Below, one piece after another: positions 18,501-26,108 of a stretch of DNA of 64,000 bases (the first letter of the stretch is position 1; each line of letters begins with the position of its first letter). This DNA comes from Ignavibacteria bacterium RIFOXYC2_FULL_35_21. GTDB taxonomy: Bacteria > Bacteroidota > Ignavibacteria > Kapaibacteriales > UBA2268. Location of the stretch: contig MHAY01000064.1 of assembly GCA_001804705.1 (NCBI GenBank), positions 1-64,000 on the forward strand, read 5' to 3'. The notes below the pieces were generated by a model. That model saw nothing but the letters and a program-made list of their open reading frames with translations, had not been told where the DNA came from and did not search any database. The translations under genes were made by a program, and so were the position numbers.

Positions 18501-18608
18501 AAGCAAATAGACCAATACATAGCCAAGACAGACAAAGAAATAGACAAACTTGTCTATGAACTCTACACCCTAACCGAAGAAGAAATCAAGGTTGTGGAGG
18601 GTATATAG
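15576..18608 (+). CDS. Type IIG restriction-modification enzyme (Eco57I/MmeI-like)
   Basis: A 1010-residue fusion of nuclease, methyltransferase and DNA-recognition parts. A PD-(D/E)xK nuclease is at the N-terminus: KRPDYRF (about 61) and FFVEAKKP (about 74-81). The N6-adenine methyltransferase shows motif I LDPACGSGSF (about 381) and motif IV GNPPY (about 541). The target-recognition domain fills about residues 640-950. Such enzymes cut unmethylated DNA and methylate host sites. The first half (to about 17.17 kb) has ordinary codon use, whereas about 17.2-18.43 kb is much richer in A+T. The last about 170 bp (MVSLVDRMLKLHKDKQTASD onward) returns to the first style. This suggests exchange of the specificity segment. 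It is followed by a cyclase-like gene after 2 bp. Confidence 0.92.
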   Translation: MADNIADKLSNLVTDFRLANFRGLNEWQTRQTYIEPFWEILGWNVRKQSEVQGEKTESSKRPDYRFRKDNKTLFFVEAKKPNENLKENQNHIYQAKIYCWNGKVPLAVLTDFEEFRPFRAYGLPKKDDREKGIIKQFDMKCEEYPDRAYDLLNTFGKEAVYGGSLNEIIQKPTQVELRDTVDKHFLITLTKWRTDLAAQIAKINKFANEFDLAEAVQRILDRLVFLRVLQDRDIETEDFMCGISKSKTDEPYSAFLKICKAMAPKYNGLIFNPHPLSENLKIEGRLFKKIVQELDFEESPYRFDEIPVEMLGTIYERFLGDEISFSPRGKLVIDKKPEVRKAGGVYYTPQYIVEYIVQNTVGKLLEICKTPEDVAKLKILDPACGSGSFLLGAFNLLIKWHEDYFSANPTKIIEKTGKQYFNLAYLDDNNITKLTAKMKGRILQNNLYGVDLDKQATEVAQMSLYIRVLEGLTGESIMQLGFHEALLPRLDGNIKCGNSLIGPDFINEGFFKLPEREKHKINPFDWEEQFPFIKEKGGFDAVIGNPPYLRVQGLQEYHSNIIQYLKNYYKSASTGNFDIYVIFIEKGFSLLNDRGYFGFIVPHKFFPSQFGENIRELITSKNALEEIVHFGSNKVFEQADTYTCLLFLSKKKNKEFKIIEFGSGADLESELNLIAKSKNKESNKFKIGFINHPEKSKDKWSFKSGETGGLIDKLLNSNFPKLNEITEKIFVGLQTSADDIYVLKVKDNKYLNYKNLKSFKLFSKSLNEEVEIEKGLIKPFLMGRDVYRYDDPIFRNYVIFPYTIINNSAVIMAKENIKEKFPNGWHYLLENRKVLEGRENGKMNHDKFYAYIYPKNLAYFEQEKILIRELGDKPNMFFDNENFYHTAKIYSLLLKDKSNLNYLYMLGILNSKILNFFIKNTSEIWGTSHKFKTQFLNPFPIPNLTDRKVKIDMVSLVDRMLKLHKDKQTASDFDRKQIDQYIAKTDKEIDKLVYELYTLTEEEIKVVEGI

Positions 18609-18610
18609 AG

Positions 18611-19456
18611 ATGGAAAATAATAAAATAAGTATTAAATCAAGTTTGAATGATATTAATGAGCATTCAGGAATTATTATTTTAATGGATGCAGCTGGTACA
18701 AAGAGTAAAGATATTAAACAATGTATAATATTTTTAGACAAATTTAAAAAGAATATAGATTTAGCAAAAAAAATTGCTGAAAGTAATTCAGATAATGAAA
18801 ACTATTTAAAAATTAGAGACTTCTCTTATATTTTTTTTCAGGATACGATTATTTTTAGTTTTGTTTTTAATAGTCCTGAAGACATTTTATCTTCATTATA
18901 TGAAATTCATGGAATTATTTCATCTTTCTTTGTTTTTAATTTAATTGATAATATTCCATTACGTGGTGTAATGAGTATCGGTAATTTTATACAATTAAAT
19001 AATTATTCAATTTTAGGTGAAGCAATTAATGAAGCTATGGAATATCATGAAAAATTTGATATGTATGGGATAATATTACATGAAAATTGTAATTTTTTAT
19101 TAGATCCTTTAAATAATCCTGATATCTCTTTTGAACGAGTTATTTATCCACACAGCGATGTGATTTTTAAAGATTTGTTTTTGAAATATAAAATTCCCTT
19201 GAAAGATAGTTGCGGTACAGAGAAAAAGAAGATAGATTTTTTGTATACACTGAATTGGATTTTTGGATTATTAATTGCACTTCCTAGTGACGAACGTAAT
19301 TATAGTAAAATAGTTGGTAATTATGGATATGAATTAATCGAAAGATTAGATAAAAATAATAATACATTAAATAAAATAAATAATACAATAGCATACTTGG
19401 ATAAATATTTTACTAAATATCCTGAGATTAGAGATTTAATTCATCCAGATTTATAA
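18611..19456 (+). CDS. Divergent class III nucleotide-cyclase-like protein
   Basis: A 281-residue protein with no confident family name. Its first 170 residues follow the order of a class III cyclase catalytic domain: a strand ending in Asp26 (IIILMDAAGTK), a second Asp78 in a hairpin (FQDTIIFSF), then PLRGVMSIGNF (about 116-126) and ILGEAINEAMEYHEKFDMYG (about 134-153). The two aspartates would bind metal. Asn140 is present, but the partner Arg four residues on is Glu. The C-terminal about 100 residues are helical, with IDFLYTLNWIFGLL. It starts 2 bp after the restriction gene and shares the AT-rich composition of that gene's specificity half. Signalling or defence roles (compare Pycsar cyclases) are inference. 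Confidence 0.5.
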   Translation: MENNKISIKSSLNDINEHSGIIILMDAAGTKSKDIKQCIIFLDKFKKNIDLAKKIAESNSDNENYLKIRDFSYIFFQDTIIFSFVFNSPEDILSSLYEIHGIISSFFVFNLIDNIPLRGVMSIGNFIQLNNYSILGEAINEAMEYHEKFDMYGIILHENCNFLLDPLNNPDISFERVIYPHSDVIFKDLFLKYKIPLKDSCGTEKKKIDFLYTLNWIFGLLIALPSDERNYSKIVGNYGYELIERLDKNNNTLNKINNTIAYLDKYFTKYPEIRDLIHPDL

Positions 19457-19480
19457 TCATCATAATCACAATAATCACAC

Positions 19481-19500
19481 AAATCACAGTTCAGACAATT
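19481..19500. repeat. Family J short repeat
   Basis: AAATCACAGTTCAGACAATT is the reverse complement of TTGTCTGAACTGTGATTTG at 61681-61699. Further copies lie at 20099-20117 and at the mutA stop (63481-63496). Confidence 0.55.
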
Positions 19501-19634
19501 TGCGTCTCCGCGGCTCTGCGTGCAACCCTTTCCCCTTCATCCTTCAATCTTCCTTCTTCTGGCTTCCGGCTCCCGACTACCTGCTTCCGTCTATATTTTT
19601 AAAACCATTTTAAAATCCTTTTAAAACCGTTTTC

Positions 19635-19665
19635 TTGACATATCACTCCCACAACCTTATCTTTG
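19635..19665 (+). promoter_or_regulatory. Consensus Bacteroidota promoter inside composite repeat, no ORF downstream
   Basis: TTG (19635-19637), a 20-nt spacer, then TATCTTTG (19658-19665) followed by CACC. This fits the TTG-N19-21-TAnnTTTG consensus very well. Transcription would run rightward from about 19671 into 460 bp with no ORF. The inverted copy at the window end keeps the -7 box (63976-63983). Confidence 0.6.
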
Positions 19666-20120
19666 CACCGCATGTTCTTTGTTAATCTATGTCGGGCTGA
19701 ATTCAGTCAATGCCGGTTGTAGTGAAACGGAAATCCCGATCCATCGGGAGGATGAATAGCCACTATCTTTTGTTCGTGGTAGATAATATCAAATCATACA
19801 TTGACTTAAGTCACAAATTTGAGCATCATTAATAAAAATGATTAATAAAAATATGCTGGATGTGCACATTGAATTCTTTTATTCTTAAGAATTTACCTTA
19901 TGTTTTTTAGCAAAAGAAAAATCATGTCAAATCTGCTTAAAATGCCCAAATCTGCCCAATTTTGGCTCCTTATCACCACAATTCAACACTCAAAATTAAA
20001 AATTCAAAATTTCTAATTACCTGCTCCCGATGCACAAAATGCACGTTTTGGCTCATTGTGACCAAATTTCAAATCGGTGTAATTTAATTAATCTGCTAAA
20101 TCACAGTTCAGACATTTTGT
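19635..20120 (+). repeat. Composite repeat, copy I (inverse of 63481-64000)
   Basis: The 681-bp gap 19457-20137 has no ORF. It contains, in order, a promoter, a block (19650-19722) with GCACCGCATGTTCTTTG and ATGTCGGGCTG, a small hairpin CCCGAT-CC-ATCGGG (19733-19746), a family C hairpin (19754-19785), the block ACCTGCTCCCGATGCACAAA with GCACGTTTTGGCTC (20019-20056), and a family J copy (20099-20117). The same order occurs, inverted, in the last 520 bp of the window. A non-coding transcript is possible but unproven. Confidence 0.6.
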
Positions 20121-20137
20121 AATCTCAATTTTCAATT

Positions 20138-21367
20138 CTATTCATACCTAAGTGCATCAATCGGGTCGAGCTTTGCGGCTTTCCATGCGGGGTAAGCACC
20201 GAAGATTATACCGAGAAGTGTGCAGATTATTATGCTGAAAATTACCCATGAATAAGGAAGGACAAGCTTTATACTCATCAGGGAACCAAAGAAGGCACTT
20301 GCGACAATTCCCATAATTATTCCTATTAAGCCTCCGATCTGGCAGAGTGTGATTGCTTCGATGATAAATTGGGTGAGTATCCACCTCCGCTTAGCTCCAA
20401 CTGCTTTCCTGATGCCTATTTCACGTGTTCTTTCTTTGACAGACACAAGCATTATATTCATAATACCGACACCTGCGGCAATGAGAGCTATGATGCCTGA
20501 AAATGCTCCGAAGTATGAGAGAAAGTCTGTGAAGCTTGCAAACTGTTCGGTTAGCGATTCGTTTGTTTCTACTTCAAAATCGTTTTCCTGCCAGGGTTTC
20601 AGGTTGCGGACTGAACGCATTATACCGATTGATTCATCAATTGCATCATTCAAAGATTCATAGTCTTGGGACTTGATTGTAATAAACAAATCATATTCCC
20701 ACAACGAAGCATAGTATTTAAGAAATTCAGTCAAAGGAATAATTACCCTGTTATCCTGGCTTTCACCCAGGACAGCACCTTTCGATTCAAGTACACCAAT
20801 AACCGTATAGGAGTGATTTTTAATTTTAATCTTCTTAGCGATTGGGTCAATATTCGGAAATAATTTGACAACAATATCATTTCCGATTACAGCAAAACTC
20901 CTGTTGTAATCAATATCTTCCTGGGTAAATGGCCTGCCTTTATTGATAGAAACATTCTGTGCTGTGAAAAAATTCTCGTCGGCACCAATTAAACCCACGT
21001 CAGGGTCAGTCTCATTTTCTCCATATTCAATTGTGGTGCCAAATGAATAACCCTGTGCAGTAACAAATTCTGCAAGTGTCATATTTTTTTTGAGTTCTTT
21101 CAACACAGAATAAGTTATAGGTTTTCTCTTACGGTATTTTCTCCAGTTATGCCCCATATTTAGTGCCGGAACCCGATAAATGAAGAATGAATTTCTTCCG
21201 AGAGCCTCCATCTCACTGAATACAGAGCCATTGATTGAATCAACCAGAGAACCGGCACCTATAATTGCAAACACACCGATAGATATGCTAAGCAACGTCA
21301 GAAAAGTCCGTAGTTTGTTTGTACGAACAGAATCAAATGCCTGAAATATACTCTCGCCTATATTCAT
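20138..21367 (-). CDS. MacB-like ABC transporter permease
   Basis: A 409-residue permease with a first membrane helix (RTNKLRTFLTLLSISIGVFAIIGAG, about 14-38), a periplasmic MacB core domain (about 40-270) and three C-terminal FtsX-type helices. Typical FtsX text is GIMNIMLVSVKERTREIGIRKAVGAKRRWILTQF (about 302-335, given here in parts as GIMNIMLV and EIGIRKAVGA). These act as mechanotransmission exporters with a separate ATPase, adaptor and TolC. It ends the minus-strand cluster and pairs with the next permease and the ATPase at 22873. Confidence 0.9.
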   Translation of the reverse strand: MNIGESIFQAFDSVRTNKLRTFLTLLSISIGVFAIIGAGSLVDSINGSVFSEMEALGRNSFFIYRVPALNMGHNWRKYRKRKPITYSVLKELKKNMTLAEFVTAQGYSFGTTIEYGENETDPDVGLIGADENFFTAQNVSINKGRPFTQEDIDYNRSFAVIGNDIVVKLFPNIDPIAKKIKIKNHSYTVIGVLESKGAVLGESQDNRVIIPLTEFLKYYASLWEYDLFITIKSQDYESLNDAIDESIGIMRSVRNLKPWQENDFEVETNESLTEQFASFTDFLSYFGAFSGIIALIAAGVGIMNIMLVSVKERTREIGIRKAVGAKRRWILTQFIIEAITLCQIGGLIGIIMGIVASAFFGSLMSIKLVLPYSWVIFSIIICTLLGIIFGAYPAWKAAKLDPIDALRYE

Positions 21368-21395
21368 ACTTTAATTTTCAATTTCCAATTTTCAA

Positions 21396-21520
21396 TTTTC
21401 AATAAATTTTCAAACAATTAACAATTCACAATTAATAATTAACAATTAATTTTCAATTTCTAATAAATTTTCAAACAATTAACAATTAACAATTAATAAT
21501 TAACAATTAATTTTCAATTT
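21396..21520. repeat. Tandem duplication of an AT-rich spacer
   Basis: Two near-identical units of about 60-65 bp, each running TAAATTTTCAAACAATTAAC, then AATTCACAATTAATAATTAA or a variant, and ending in TTTTCAATTT. They are made of 7-9 bp subrepeats (CAATTTTC, AACAATT). The tract separates the two permease genes. Confidence 0.65.
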
Positions 21521-21546
21521 CCAATTTTCAAATCAGGTTTTATACA

Positions 21547-21576
21547 ATGGATTCTGAACCAAGTTCAGAATGACAT
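21547..21576. repeat. Family H palindromic repeat
   Basis: ATGGATTCTGAACCAAGTTCAGAATGACAT. The arms ATTCTGAAC and GTTCAGAAT are perfect, with loop CAA. It is identical over 30 bp to 23661-23690. Confidence 0.7.
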
Positions 21577-21614
21577 CCAATTTTATCCTAATTGTTAATT
21601 GTGAATTTTAATTG

Positions 21615-22871
21615 TTAATTCTCCCTTCTGAGTGCTTCCACCGGGTCAAGGTTTGCTGCCCTTACCGCAGGAATCACTCCCGCAAGCATACCGACAAAGA
21701 TTGAAACAAAGGATGCTATTAGCAACAATTCATAAGGCAGAACGGGTGATAGAAAAGCAGTTGCAGGGACAATTTTCGGTAGAAAGGTCGCCGTCAAATA
21801 AACGAGTGCCGAGCATCCGACAAAAGCTATGATAGCACCAAAAAAACTTAATATTGCCGACTCGACAATAAACTGAATCCAGATTGTCCTTTTCTTTGCT
21901 CCTACCGCTTTTCTTATTCCTATTTCCTTTGTCCTCTCCGTAACAGACACAAACATAATATTCATAATACCTATCATGCCAACCATAAAGGATAGGACTG
22001 TCATTCCGATACCAACACCCCACACAGACAGCCTGAGAACTTCAATCGTGCTTTCAAATGCCTTTGTTTCATTTATTGAAAAATCATTTTCCTCGCCGGG
22101 CTTGATATTTCTTATTTGCCTCATCAATCCTTCGGATTCAGCCCTAATCTCATCGAGGTATTCAATACTGCCGGCTTTAATAGCAATTGATACAGACCTG
22201 CCCGACCTGCCAAATACCGACTGGAAGGCTTTAATCGGCATGAAGCATTGATTATCAACAAAATCAAAAAGCATAGTACCTTGCTTTTTTATAACACCAA
22301 TAACAAGAAATTTCCTTCCTTCAATTTTAACATACTGCCCAACCGGGTCTCCGTCATTCAGCAATGCCTGATGTACCTTATAACCCAGTACAATCACATT
22401 AGAACCAATATCATCTTCAAATTGTGTGAAATGCCTGCCAATCAATGTAGCACCTGCAGGAGTCATCGAATGTTCCCATTTAGTACCGATAAAACTCATC
22501 CCCTGATATTCTTCATTCTTATATTTTATTTTATATCCAAACTCCCTTGCATTAGGAATTGCCAGTTCGGCAGATTTGATTTTTTCACAAAATTCGGTTG
22601 CCTGGTCGTAAGTGATGTTTTTTCTTTGCCTCATTTTCTTCCAGTTCCTGCCGCCTGCCCATTCCCATTTGTCAATGTAAAGCATGTCTGTGCCGATAAT
22701 ATTGAAGGTATCTTCGAGAGCCTGGTCAAGTCCCGATAAAACCCAACCCATAAGAATAACAAAGGAAATACCGATAACGACACCCAAAGAAGCAAGGAGA
22801 GACCTAAGTTTATTGACCCTCATTGCCTCGAAGGCAATTTTGATATTTTCTGTTATTTCATTTATTTTCAT
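21615..22871 (-). CDS. MacB-like ABC transporter permease
   Basis: A 418-residue permease with an N-terminal helix (RSLLASLGVVIGISFVILMG), a MacB periplasmic core domain and three FtsX-type helices near the C-terminus. The cytoplasmic coupling loop is FVSVTERTKEIGIRKAVGA. It is a paralogue of the neighbouring permease at 20138, so the pair may form a heterodimer with the ATPase at 22873. The stop of the ATPase gene lies 1 bp before its start, indicating translational coupling. The substrate is unknown; macrolides, lipoproteins, peptides and siderophores are known for relatives. Confidence 0.9.
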   Translation of the reverse strand: MKINEITENIKIAFEAMRVNKLRSLLASLGVVIGISFVILMGWVLSGLDQALEDTFNIIGTDMLYIDKWEWAGGRNWKKMRQRKNITYDQATEFCEKIKSAELAIPNAREFGYKIKYKNEEYQGMSFIGTKWEHSMTPAGATLIGRHFTQFEDDIGSNVIVLGYKVHQALLNDGDPVGQYVKIEGRKFLVIGVIKKQGTMLFDFVDNQCFMPIKAFQSVFGRSGRSVSIAIKAGSIEYLDEIRAESEGLMRQIRNIKPGEENDFSINETKAFESTIEVLRLSVWGVGIGMTVLSFMVGMIGIMNIMFVSVTERTKEIGIRKAVGAKKRTIWIQFIVESAILSFFGAIIAFVGCSALVYLTATFLPKIVPATAFLSPVLPYELLLIASFVSIFVGMLAGVIPAVRAANLDPVEALRREN

Positions 22872-22872
22872 A

Positions 22873-23619
22873 TCAGGGCTGCGCTTCTTCTGTTAAAGCT
22901 CTTTGGTGATGATTGACCGAATCATGTTCTATTAAACCATCCCTCAGTTTAATTATTCTTTTAGCAAAACGGGCAACTTCTTCTTCATGAGTTACAACGA
23001 TAATTGTATTTCCGGCTTTCCACAATTCATTGAATAGATTCATAATTTCAAGGCCGGTTTTTGAATCGAGGTTGCCTGTAGGTTCGTCAGCTAATATAAT
23101 TGAAGGTTCGGTAACTAATGCACGAGCAACTGCCACTCTCTGCCTCTGGCCTCCGGACAGTTCATTTGGCTTATGATTGACCCGGTCTCCTAAGCCGACG
23201 TTTTCCATTGCCTTCATAGCTTTTTCATGCCTCGCAGAGGCACCGAATCCTCCGTAAATCAAGGGTAGTTCAACGTTTTTAAGTGATGTCGAGCGGGACA
23301 ATAAATTGAAGGTCTGAAATACGAAACCTATTTCTTTATTCCTGATAGAGGCAAGGTCATTATCGGTCATCTCGCTAACGTCCATTTCCTTGAACAGATA
23401 TTTTCCTTTTGTGGGAGTATCGAGACATCCGATAATATTCATCAGTGTAGATTTACCCGAACCCGATGGACCCATAATAGCAAGGTAATCATTCTTATTT
23501 ATCTGCAATGTTATATCTCTCAGGGCATGAACATATTCAGTACCCATCCGGTAAATCTTGGCAATATGCTCGATTTCAATTAATGTCGTTCCGTTTCTAT
23601 TTTCTTCTTTTAATTCCAT
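22873..23619 (-). CDS. MacB/LolD-type ABC transporter ATPase
   Basis: A 248-residue nucleotide-binding subunit. The Walker A motif is GPSGSGKST (about 51-59), the signature [15 protein letters not shown] is near 153 and the Walker B is [13 protein letters not shown] (about 174). The residues after the D-loop, GNLDSKTG, are typical of the LolD/MacB/FtsE subclass that serves FtsX-fold permeases. It is directly coupled to the permease at 21615, and follows the MacA-like adaptor gene. Confidence 0.95.
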   Translation of the reverse strand: MELKEENRNGTTLIEIEHIAKIYRMGTEYVHALRDITLQINKNDYLAIMGPSGSGKSTLMNIIGCLDTPTKGKYLFKEMDVSEMTDNDLASIRNKEIGFVFQTFNLLSRSTSLKNVELPLIYGGFGASARHEKAMKAMENVGLGDRVNHKPNELSGGQRQRVAVARALVTEPSIILADEPTGNLDSKTGLEIMNLFNELWKAGNTIIVVTHEEEVARFAKRIIKLRDGLIEHDSVNHHQRALTEEAQP

Positions 23620-23660
23620 CTTAATTATTTAATTATTTTAGAATAATTAGGTTTTTATCA

Positions 23661-23690
23661 ATGGATTCTGAACCAAGTTCAGAATGACAT
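23661..23690. repeat. Family H palindromic repeat
   Basis: Identical over 30 bp to 21547-21576, in the gap between the ATPase and the adaptor gene. Confidence 0.7.
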
Positions 23691-23730
23691 TATTTGTAAC
23701 TTCTAATTATCAATTGTCAATTTTCAATTA

Positions 23731-25026
23731 TCAATTCTTCTTCAAGTCTTTTTTCTTTTTCCTCATAGTGTCCACACTAATCTTAGTTCCATCCGAAAGC
23801 AGTTTGCTCACTGCAAGGAAATTACCACTAATTATTTCCTGTTTTTCTTTTAAGCCGTCTGTTATTTCTATATAACCGTCATCGCTGATTCCGGTTTTAA
23901 CAGGAACCATTTTACAGGCATCTCCTTTACGGACAAATACAACTGTCTGAGGTTTCTTCTTTTTTTCTTTGCTTTCCTTTTCCTCTTCCTTATTGACTTT
24001 CATATCATCCTGTTTTTCTTCCATAGCCCTCATTCCGAAAACTGTATCCCGAACCGTAACAGCCTGTAATGGTACTGCAAGCACACCCAGCCTGGTTTCG
24101 GTTTCAATTTCAACATTACAGCTCATTCCGGGACGAAGCTTTGGCTCTTTATCCACAACCCTGATTTTCACTTTGAAATTTGTAACCTGGTCTTGTGTTC
24201 CAAGTTGATTAAGCAAGGCAGAGTGTCCGATTTCGACAACAACACCTTTATATATCATATCGGGCAAAGCGTCAATCTCAACTCTTGTTGTATCGCCTAT
24301 ATGAATCATGATGATATCGTTTTCGTCAACTTCCACTTCGGCATTCATTAAATTCAGGTCGGAAACAGTCATAAGCTCAGTACCAGTCATCTGGGCAACA
24401 CCCACAACCTTCTCACCTTTTTCAACAGAAAGCTTTGTAACAATACCATTAATCGGTGAGTATATGATAGTTCTTTCGACACTGCTTTTAACCTGCCTGT
24501 AACTAGCAAGAGCCTGGTCGTAACGTGATAAAGAAGCTTTATACCCTGCTTCTGCCTGATTATAAGCCGCAACTGTTCTGTCGTATTCTTCCTGTGAAGC
24601 AAATTTTTTCTGATAGAGTTCATTCATTCTCTGCATTTCTGCTTTTGTGCGTGCAAGCTCGGACTTTCGGGCGTCAATATCCTGTTTGGTTGCTTCTGCG
24701 GCGGCAAGGACCTGCTGTAACTGGCTTTCGATTATATCGGGTTTTATTCTGATTAACATTTGTCCTGCCAATACAGTGTCACCTTCCTTGACAGAAAGGA
24801 AAACAATTTCACCGCTTGTCTCCGAAGATATTTTCACTTCCGTCTCAGGCCGGATTTTACCAATCGCCGATACAGTTTGTGTGATTGTTCTTTTCTCAAC
24901 TTTTGATATCTGCACAGCAATTGCCTTTGACCCTTGTGAAGAGAAAAAAGCAAATATTACTATGATACAAACTAAAATTATTCCGAGAACTATAAATAAT
25001 TTCTTTTTAGATTTTTTCTTACCCAT
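23731..25026 (-). CDS. MacA-like periplasmic adaptor (HlyD/RND family)
   Basis: A 431-residue membrane-fusion protein. One N-terminal helix (LFIVLGIILVCIIVIFAFFS, about 9-28) anchors it. A biotinyl-lipoyl-like half is marked by GEIVFLSVKEGDTVLAGQ, a coiled-coil hairpin lies at about 95-180, and the second half-motif is SPINGIVTKLSVEKGEKV (about 191-208). The beta-barrel and membrane-proximal domains follow. An unusual run of Glu/Lys (KVNKEEEKESKEKKKKPQ, about 343-360) is inserted into the membrane-proximal domain. It links the ABC permeases to the TolC protein at 26109. Confidence 0.9.
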   Translation of the reverse strand: MGKKKSKKKLFIVLGIILVCIIVIFAFFSSQGSKAIAVQISKVEKRTITQTVSAIGKIRPETEVKISSETSGEIVFLSVKEGDTVLAGQMLIRIKPDIIESQLQQVLAAAEATKQDIDARKSELARTKAEMQRMNELYQKKFASQEEYDRTVAAYNQAEAGYKASLSRYDQALASYRQVKSSVERTIIYSPINGIVTKLSVEKGEKVVGVAQMTGTELMTVSDLNLMNAEVEVDENDIIMIHIGDTTRVEIDALPDMIYKGVVVEIGHSALLNQLGTQDQVTNFKVKIRVVDKEPKLRPGMSCNVEIETETRLGVLAVPLQAVTVRDTVFGMRAMEEKQDDMKVNKEEEKESKEKKKKPQTVVFVRKGDACKMVPVKTGISDDGYIEITDGLKEKQEIISGNFLAVSKLLSDGTKISVDTMRKKKKDLKKN

Positions 25027-25209
25027 TATCTATCCTATTTAATTAAATTTTTAATTTTCAATTTACAATTTTTAATAAATATTAAATGATTAATTTTTAA
25101 TATCGGCAATTAGTCTGGTAGGCTTTTAGACTGTTAAGTTCTAAACCTAAACAGCTACAGACTAAACACCTAAAACCCTTAATTCTACATTCAACATTCT
25201 AATTATTAA

Positions 25210-25920
25210 TTATACATTGTTAAGTGTATTGATATTATTCCTCTCGAGAACCTCTATTTTCCTGAACACCGCTGTCTTGGCAAGCATATCATGGAAACCC
25301 TGCCTCTTGGATGCCAGAACGAAAAAGCAGCCAACAACAAATGCTAATCCAAAAATTGAACCAACAAAATCAAAAGCCTTTACAGCAGCAACAAAGGCTA
25401 AAAGACTTAATATGGAATTTGAATGTTTTAATAAAAATCTCATAAAGAGAGTAAGCATTGAAGCGTTTGTCCTGTCCTGATTTGCTATTTGAATCCCAAG
25501 TATTATTTTCCCGGGAGTTGCCGCCAATACGACTTCAAGTGAATAATACATAAAAGTTAAAATGAAGGTGATTGGAAGAATAGAGTTAGTAAATTCCAGC
25601 ATCTTGTCCTGATCTTGGAAAAATGCCATCAAATCACTCATATCATAAAAATAACCCTTGAATTCATCATATAATCCTGTTGCAAAGAAAGCGATTACAA
25701 ACAGTAGATTGACAAAAGCCCAGTCAATCAGATAGGCTGCAAGCCTTCTTCCAAATCCGATTCGATAAGCATATTGGTCAATGGGATAATTGGCATAAGC
25801 CTGACTGATTAATTGCTGTTTTTCTTCTTCAGATAGCTTATTAAAGCAATCATTGCACACTGTTGGAGTAGCGAAATAGGATTGAGATAAATACTCATTT
25901 CCGCATTTTTCACATTTCAT
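25210..25920 (-). CDS. RDD family membrane protein with N-terminal zinc ribbon
   Basis: A 236-residue protein. Four cysteines form CxxC-X15-CxxC at residues 3-25 (CEKCG and CNDC), a probable zinc ribbon. The RDD membrane domain follows, starting RIGFGRRLAAYLIDWAFVNLL (about 53), with conserved Arg and Asp, and continuing PGKIILGIQIANQDRT. Functions of RDD proteins are mostly unknown, and some act in ion homeostasis. It lies between the adaptor and TolC genes, but whether it belongs to the exporter is unclear. Confidence 0.8.
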   Translation of the reverse strand: MKCEKCGNEYLSQSYFATPTVCNDCFNKLSEEEKQQLISQAYANYPIDQYAYRIGFGRRLAAYLIDWAFVNLLFVIAFFATGLYDEFKGYFYDMSDLMAFFQDQDKMLEFTNSILPITFILTFMYYSLEVVLAATPGKIILGIQIANQDRTNASMLTLFMRFLLKHSNSILSLLAFVAAVKAFDFVGSIFGLAFVVGCFFVLASKRQGFHDMLAKTAVFRKIEVLERNNINTLNNV

Positions 25921-26047
25921 AAAGTCCCCGCTGTTTTAATGAATAGTGAATAATTTATTTTCTTATATTTCATTCTTATTCTAGATTCTAGATTATACAT
26001 TCTAATTTTCAATTTCTAATTTTCAATTTTCAATCAATTTTCAATTC

Positions 26048-26108
26048 ACAATTTAAAATTCTATTTATCATTTTACATTTTGCATTTTACATTCTACATT
26101 TTACATTA
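26048..26108. repeat. Family K short tandem array
   Basis: Alternating CATTTTACATT, TGCATTTTACATT and CTACATTTTACATT units. The same array in reverse complement (AATGTAAAATGCAAA) lies at 37718-37768 and a short version at 36335-36355. Confidence 0.6.

Noticed and set aside
22248..22739. 163-codon open frame on the plus strand within the MacB-like permease gene
   Set aside because: Antisense shadow of a conserved permease. No family motif, signal or ribosome-binding site.
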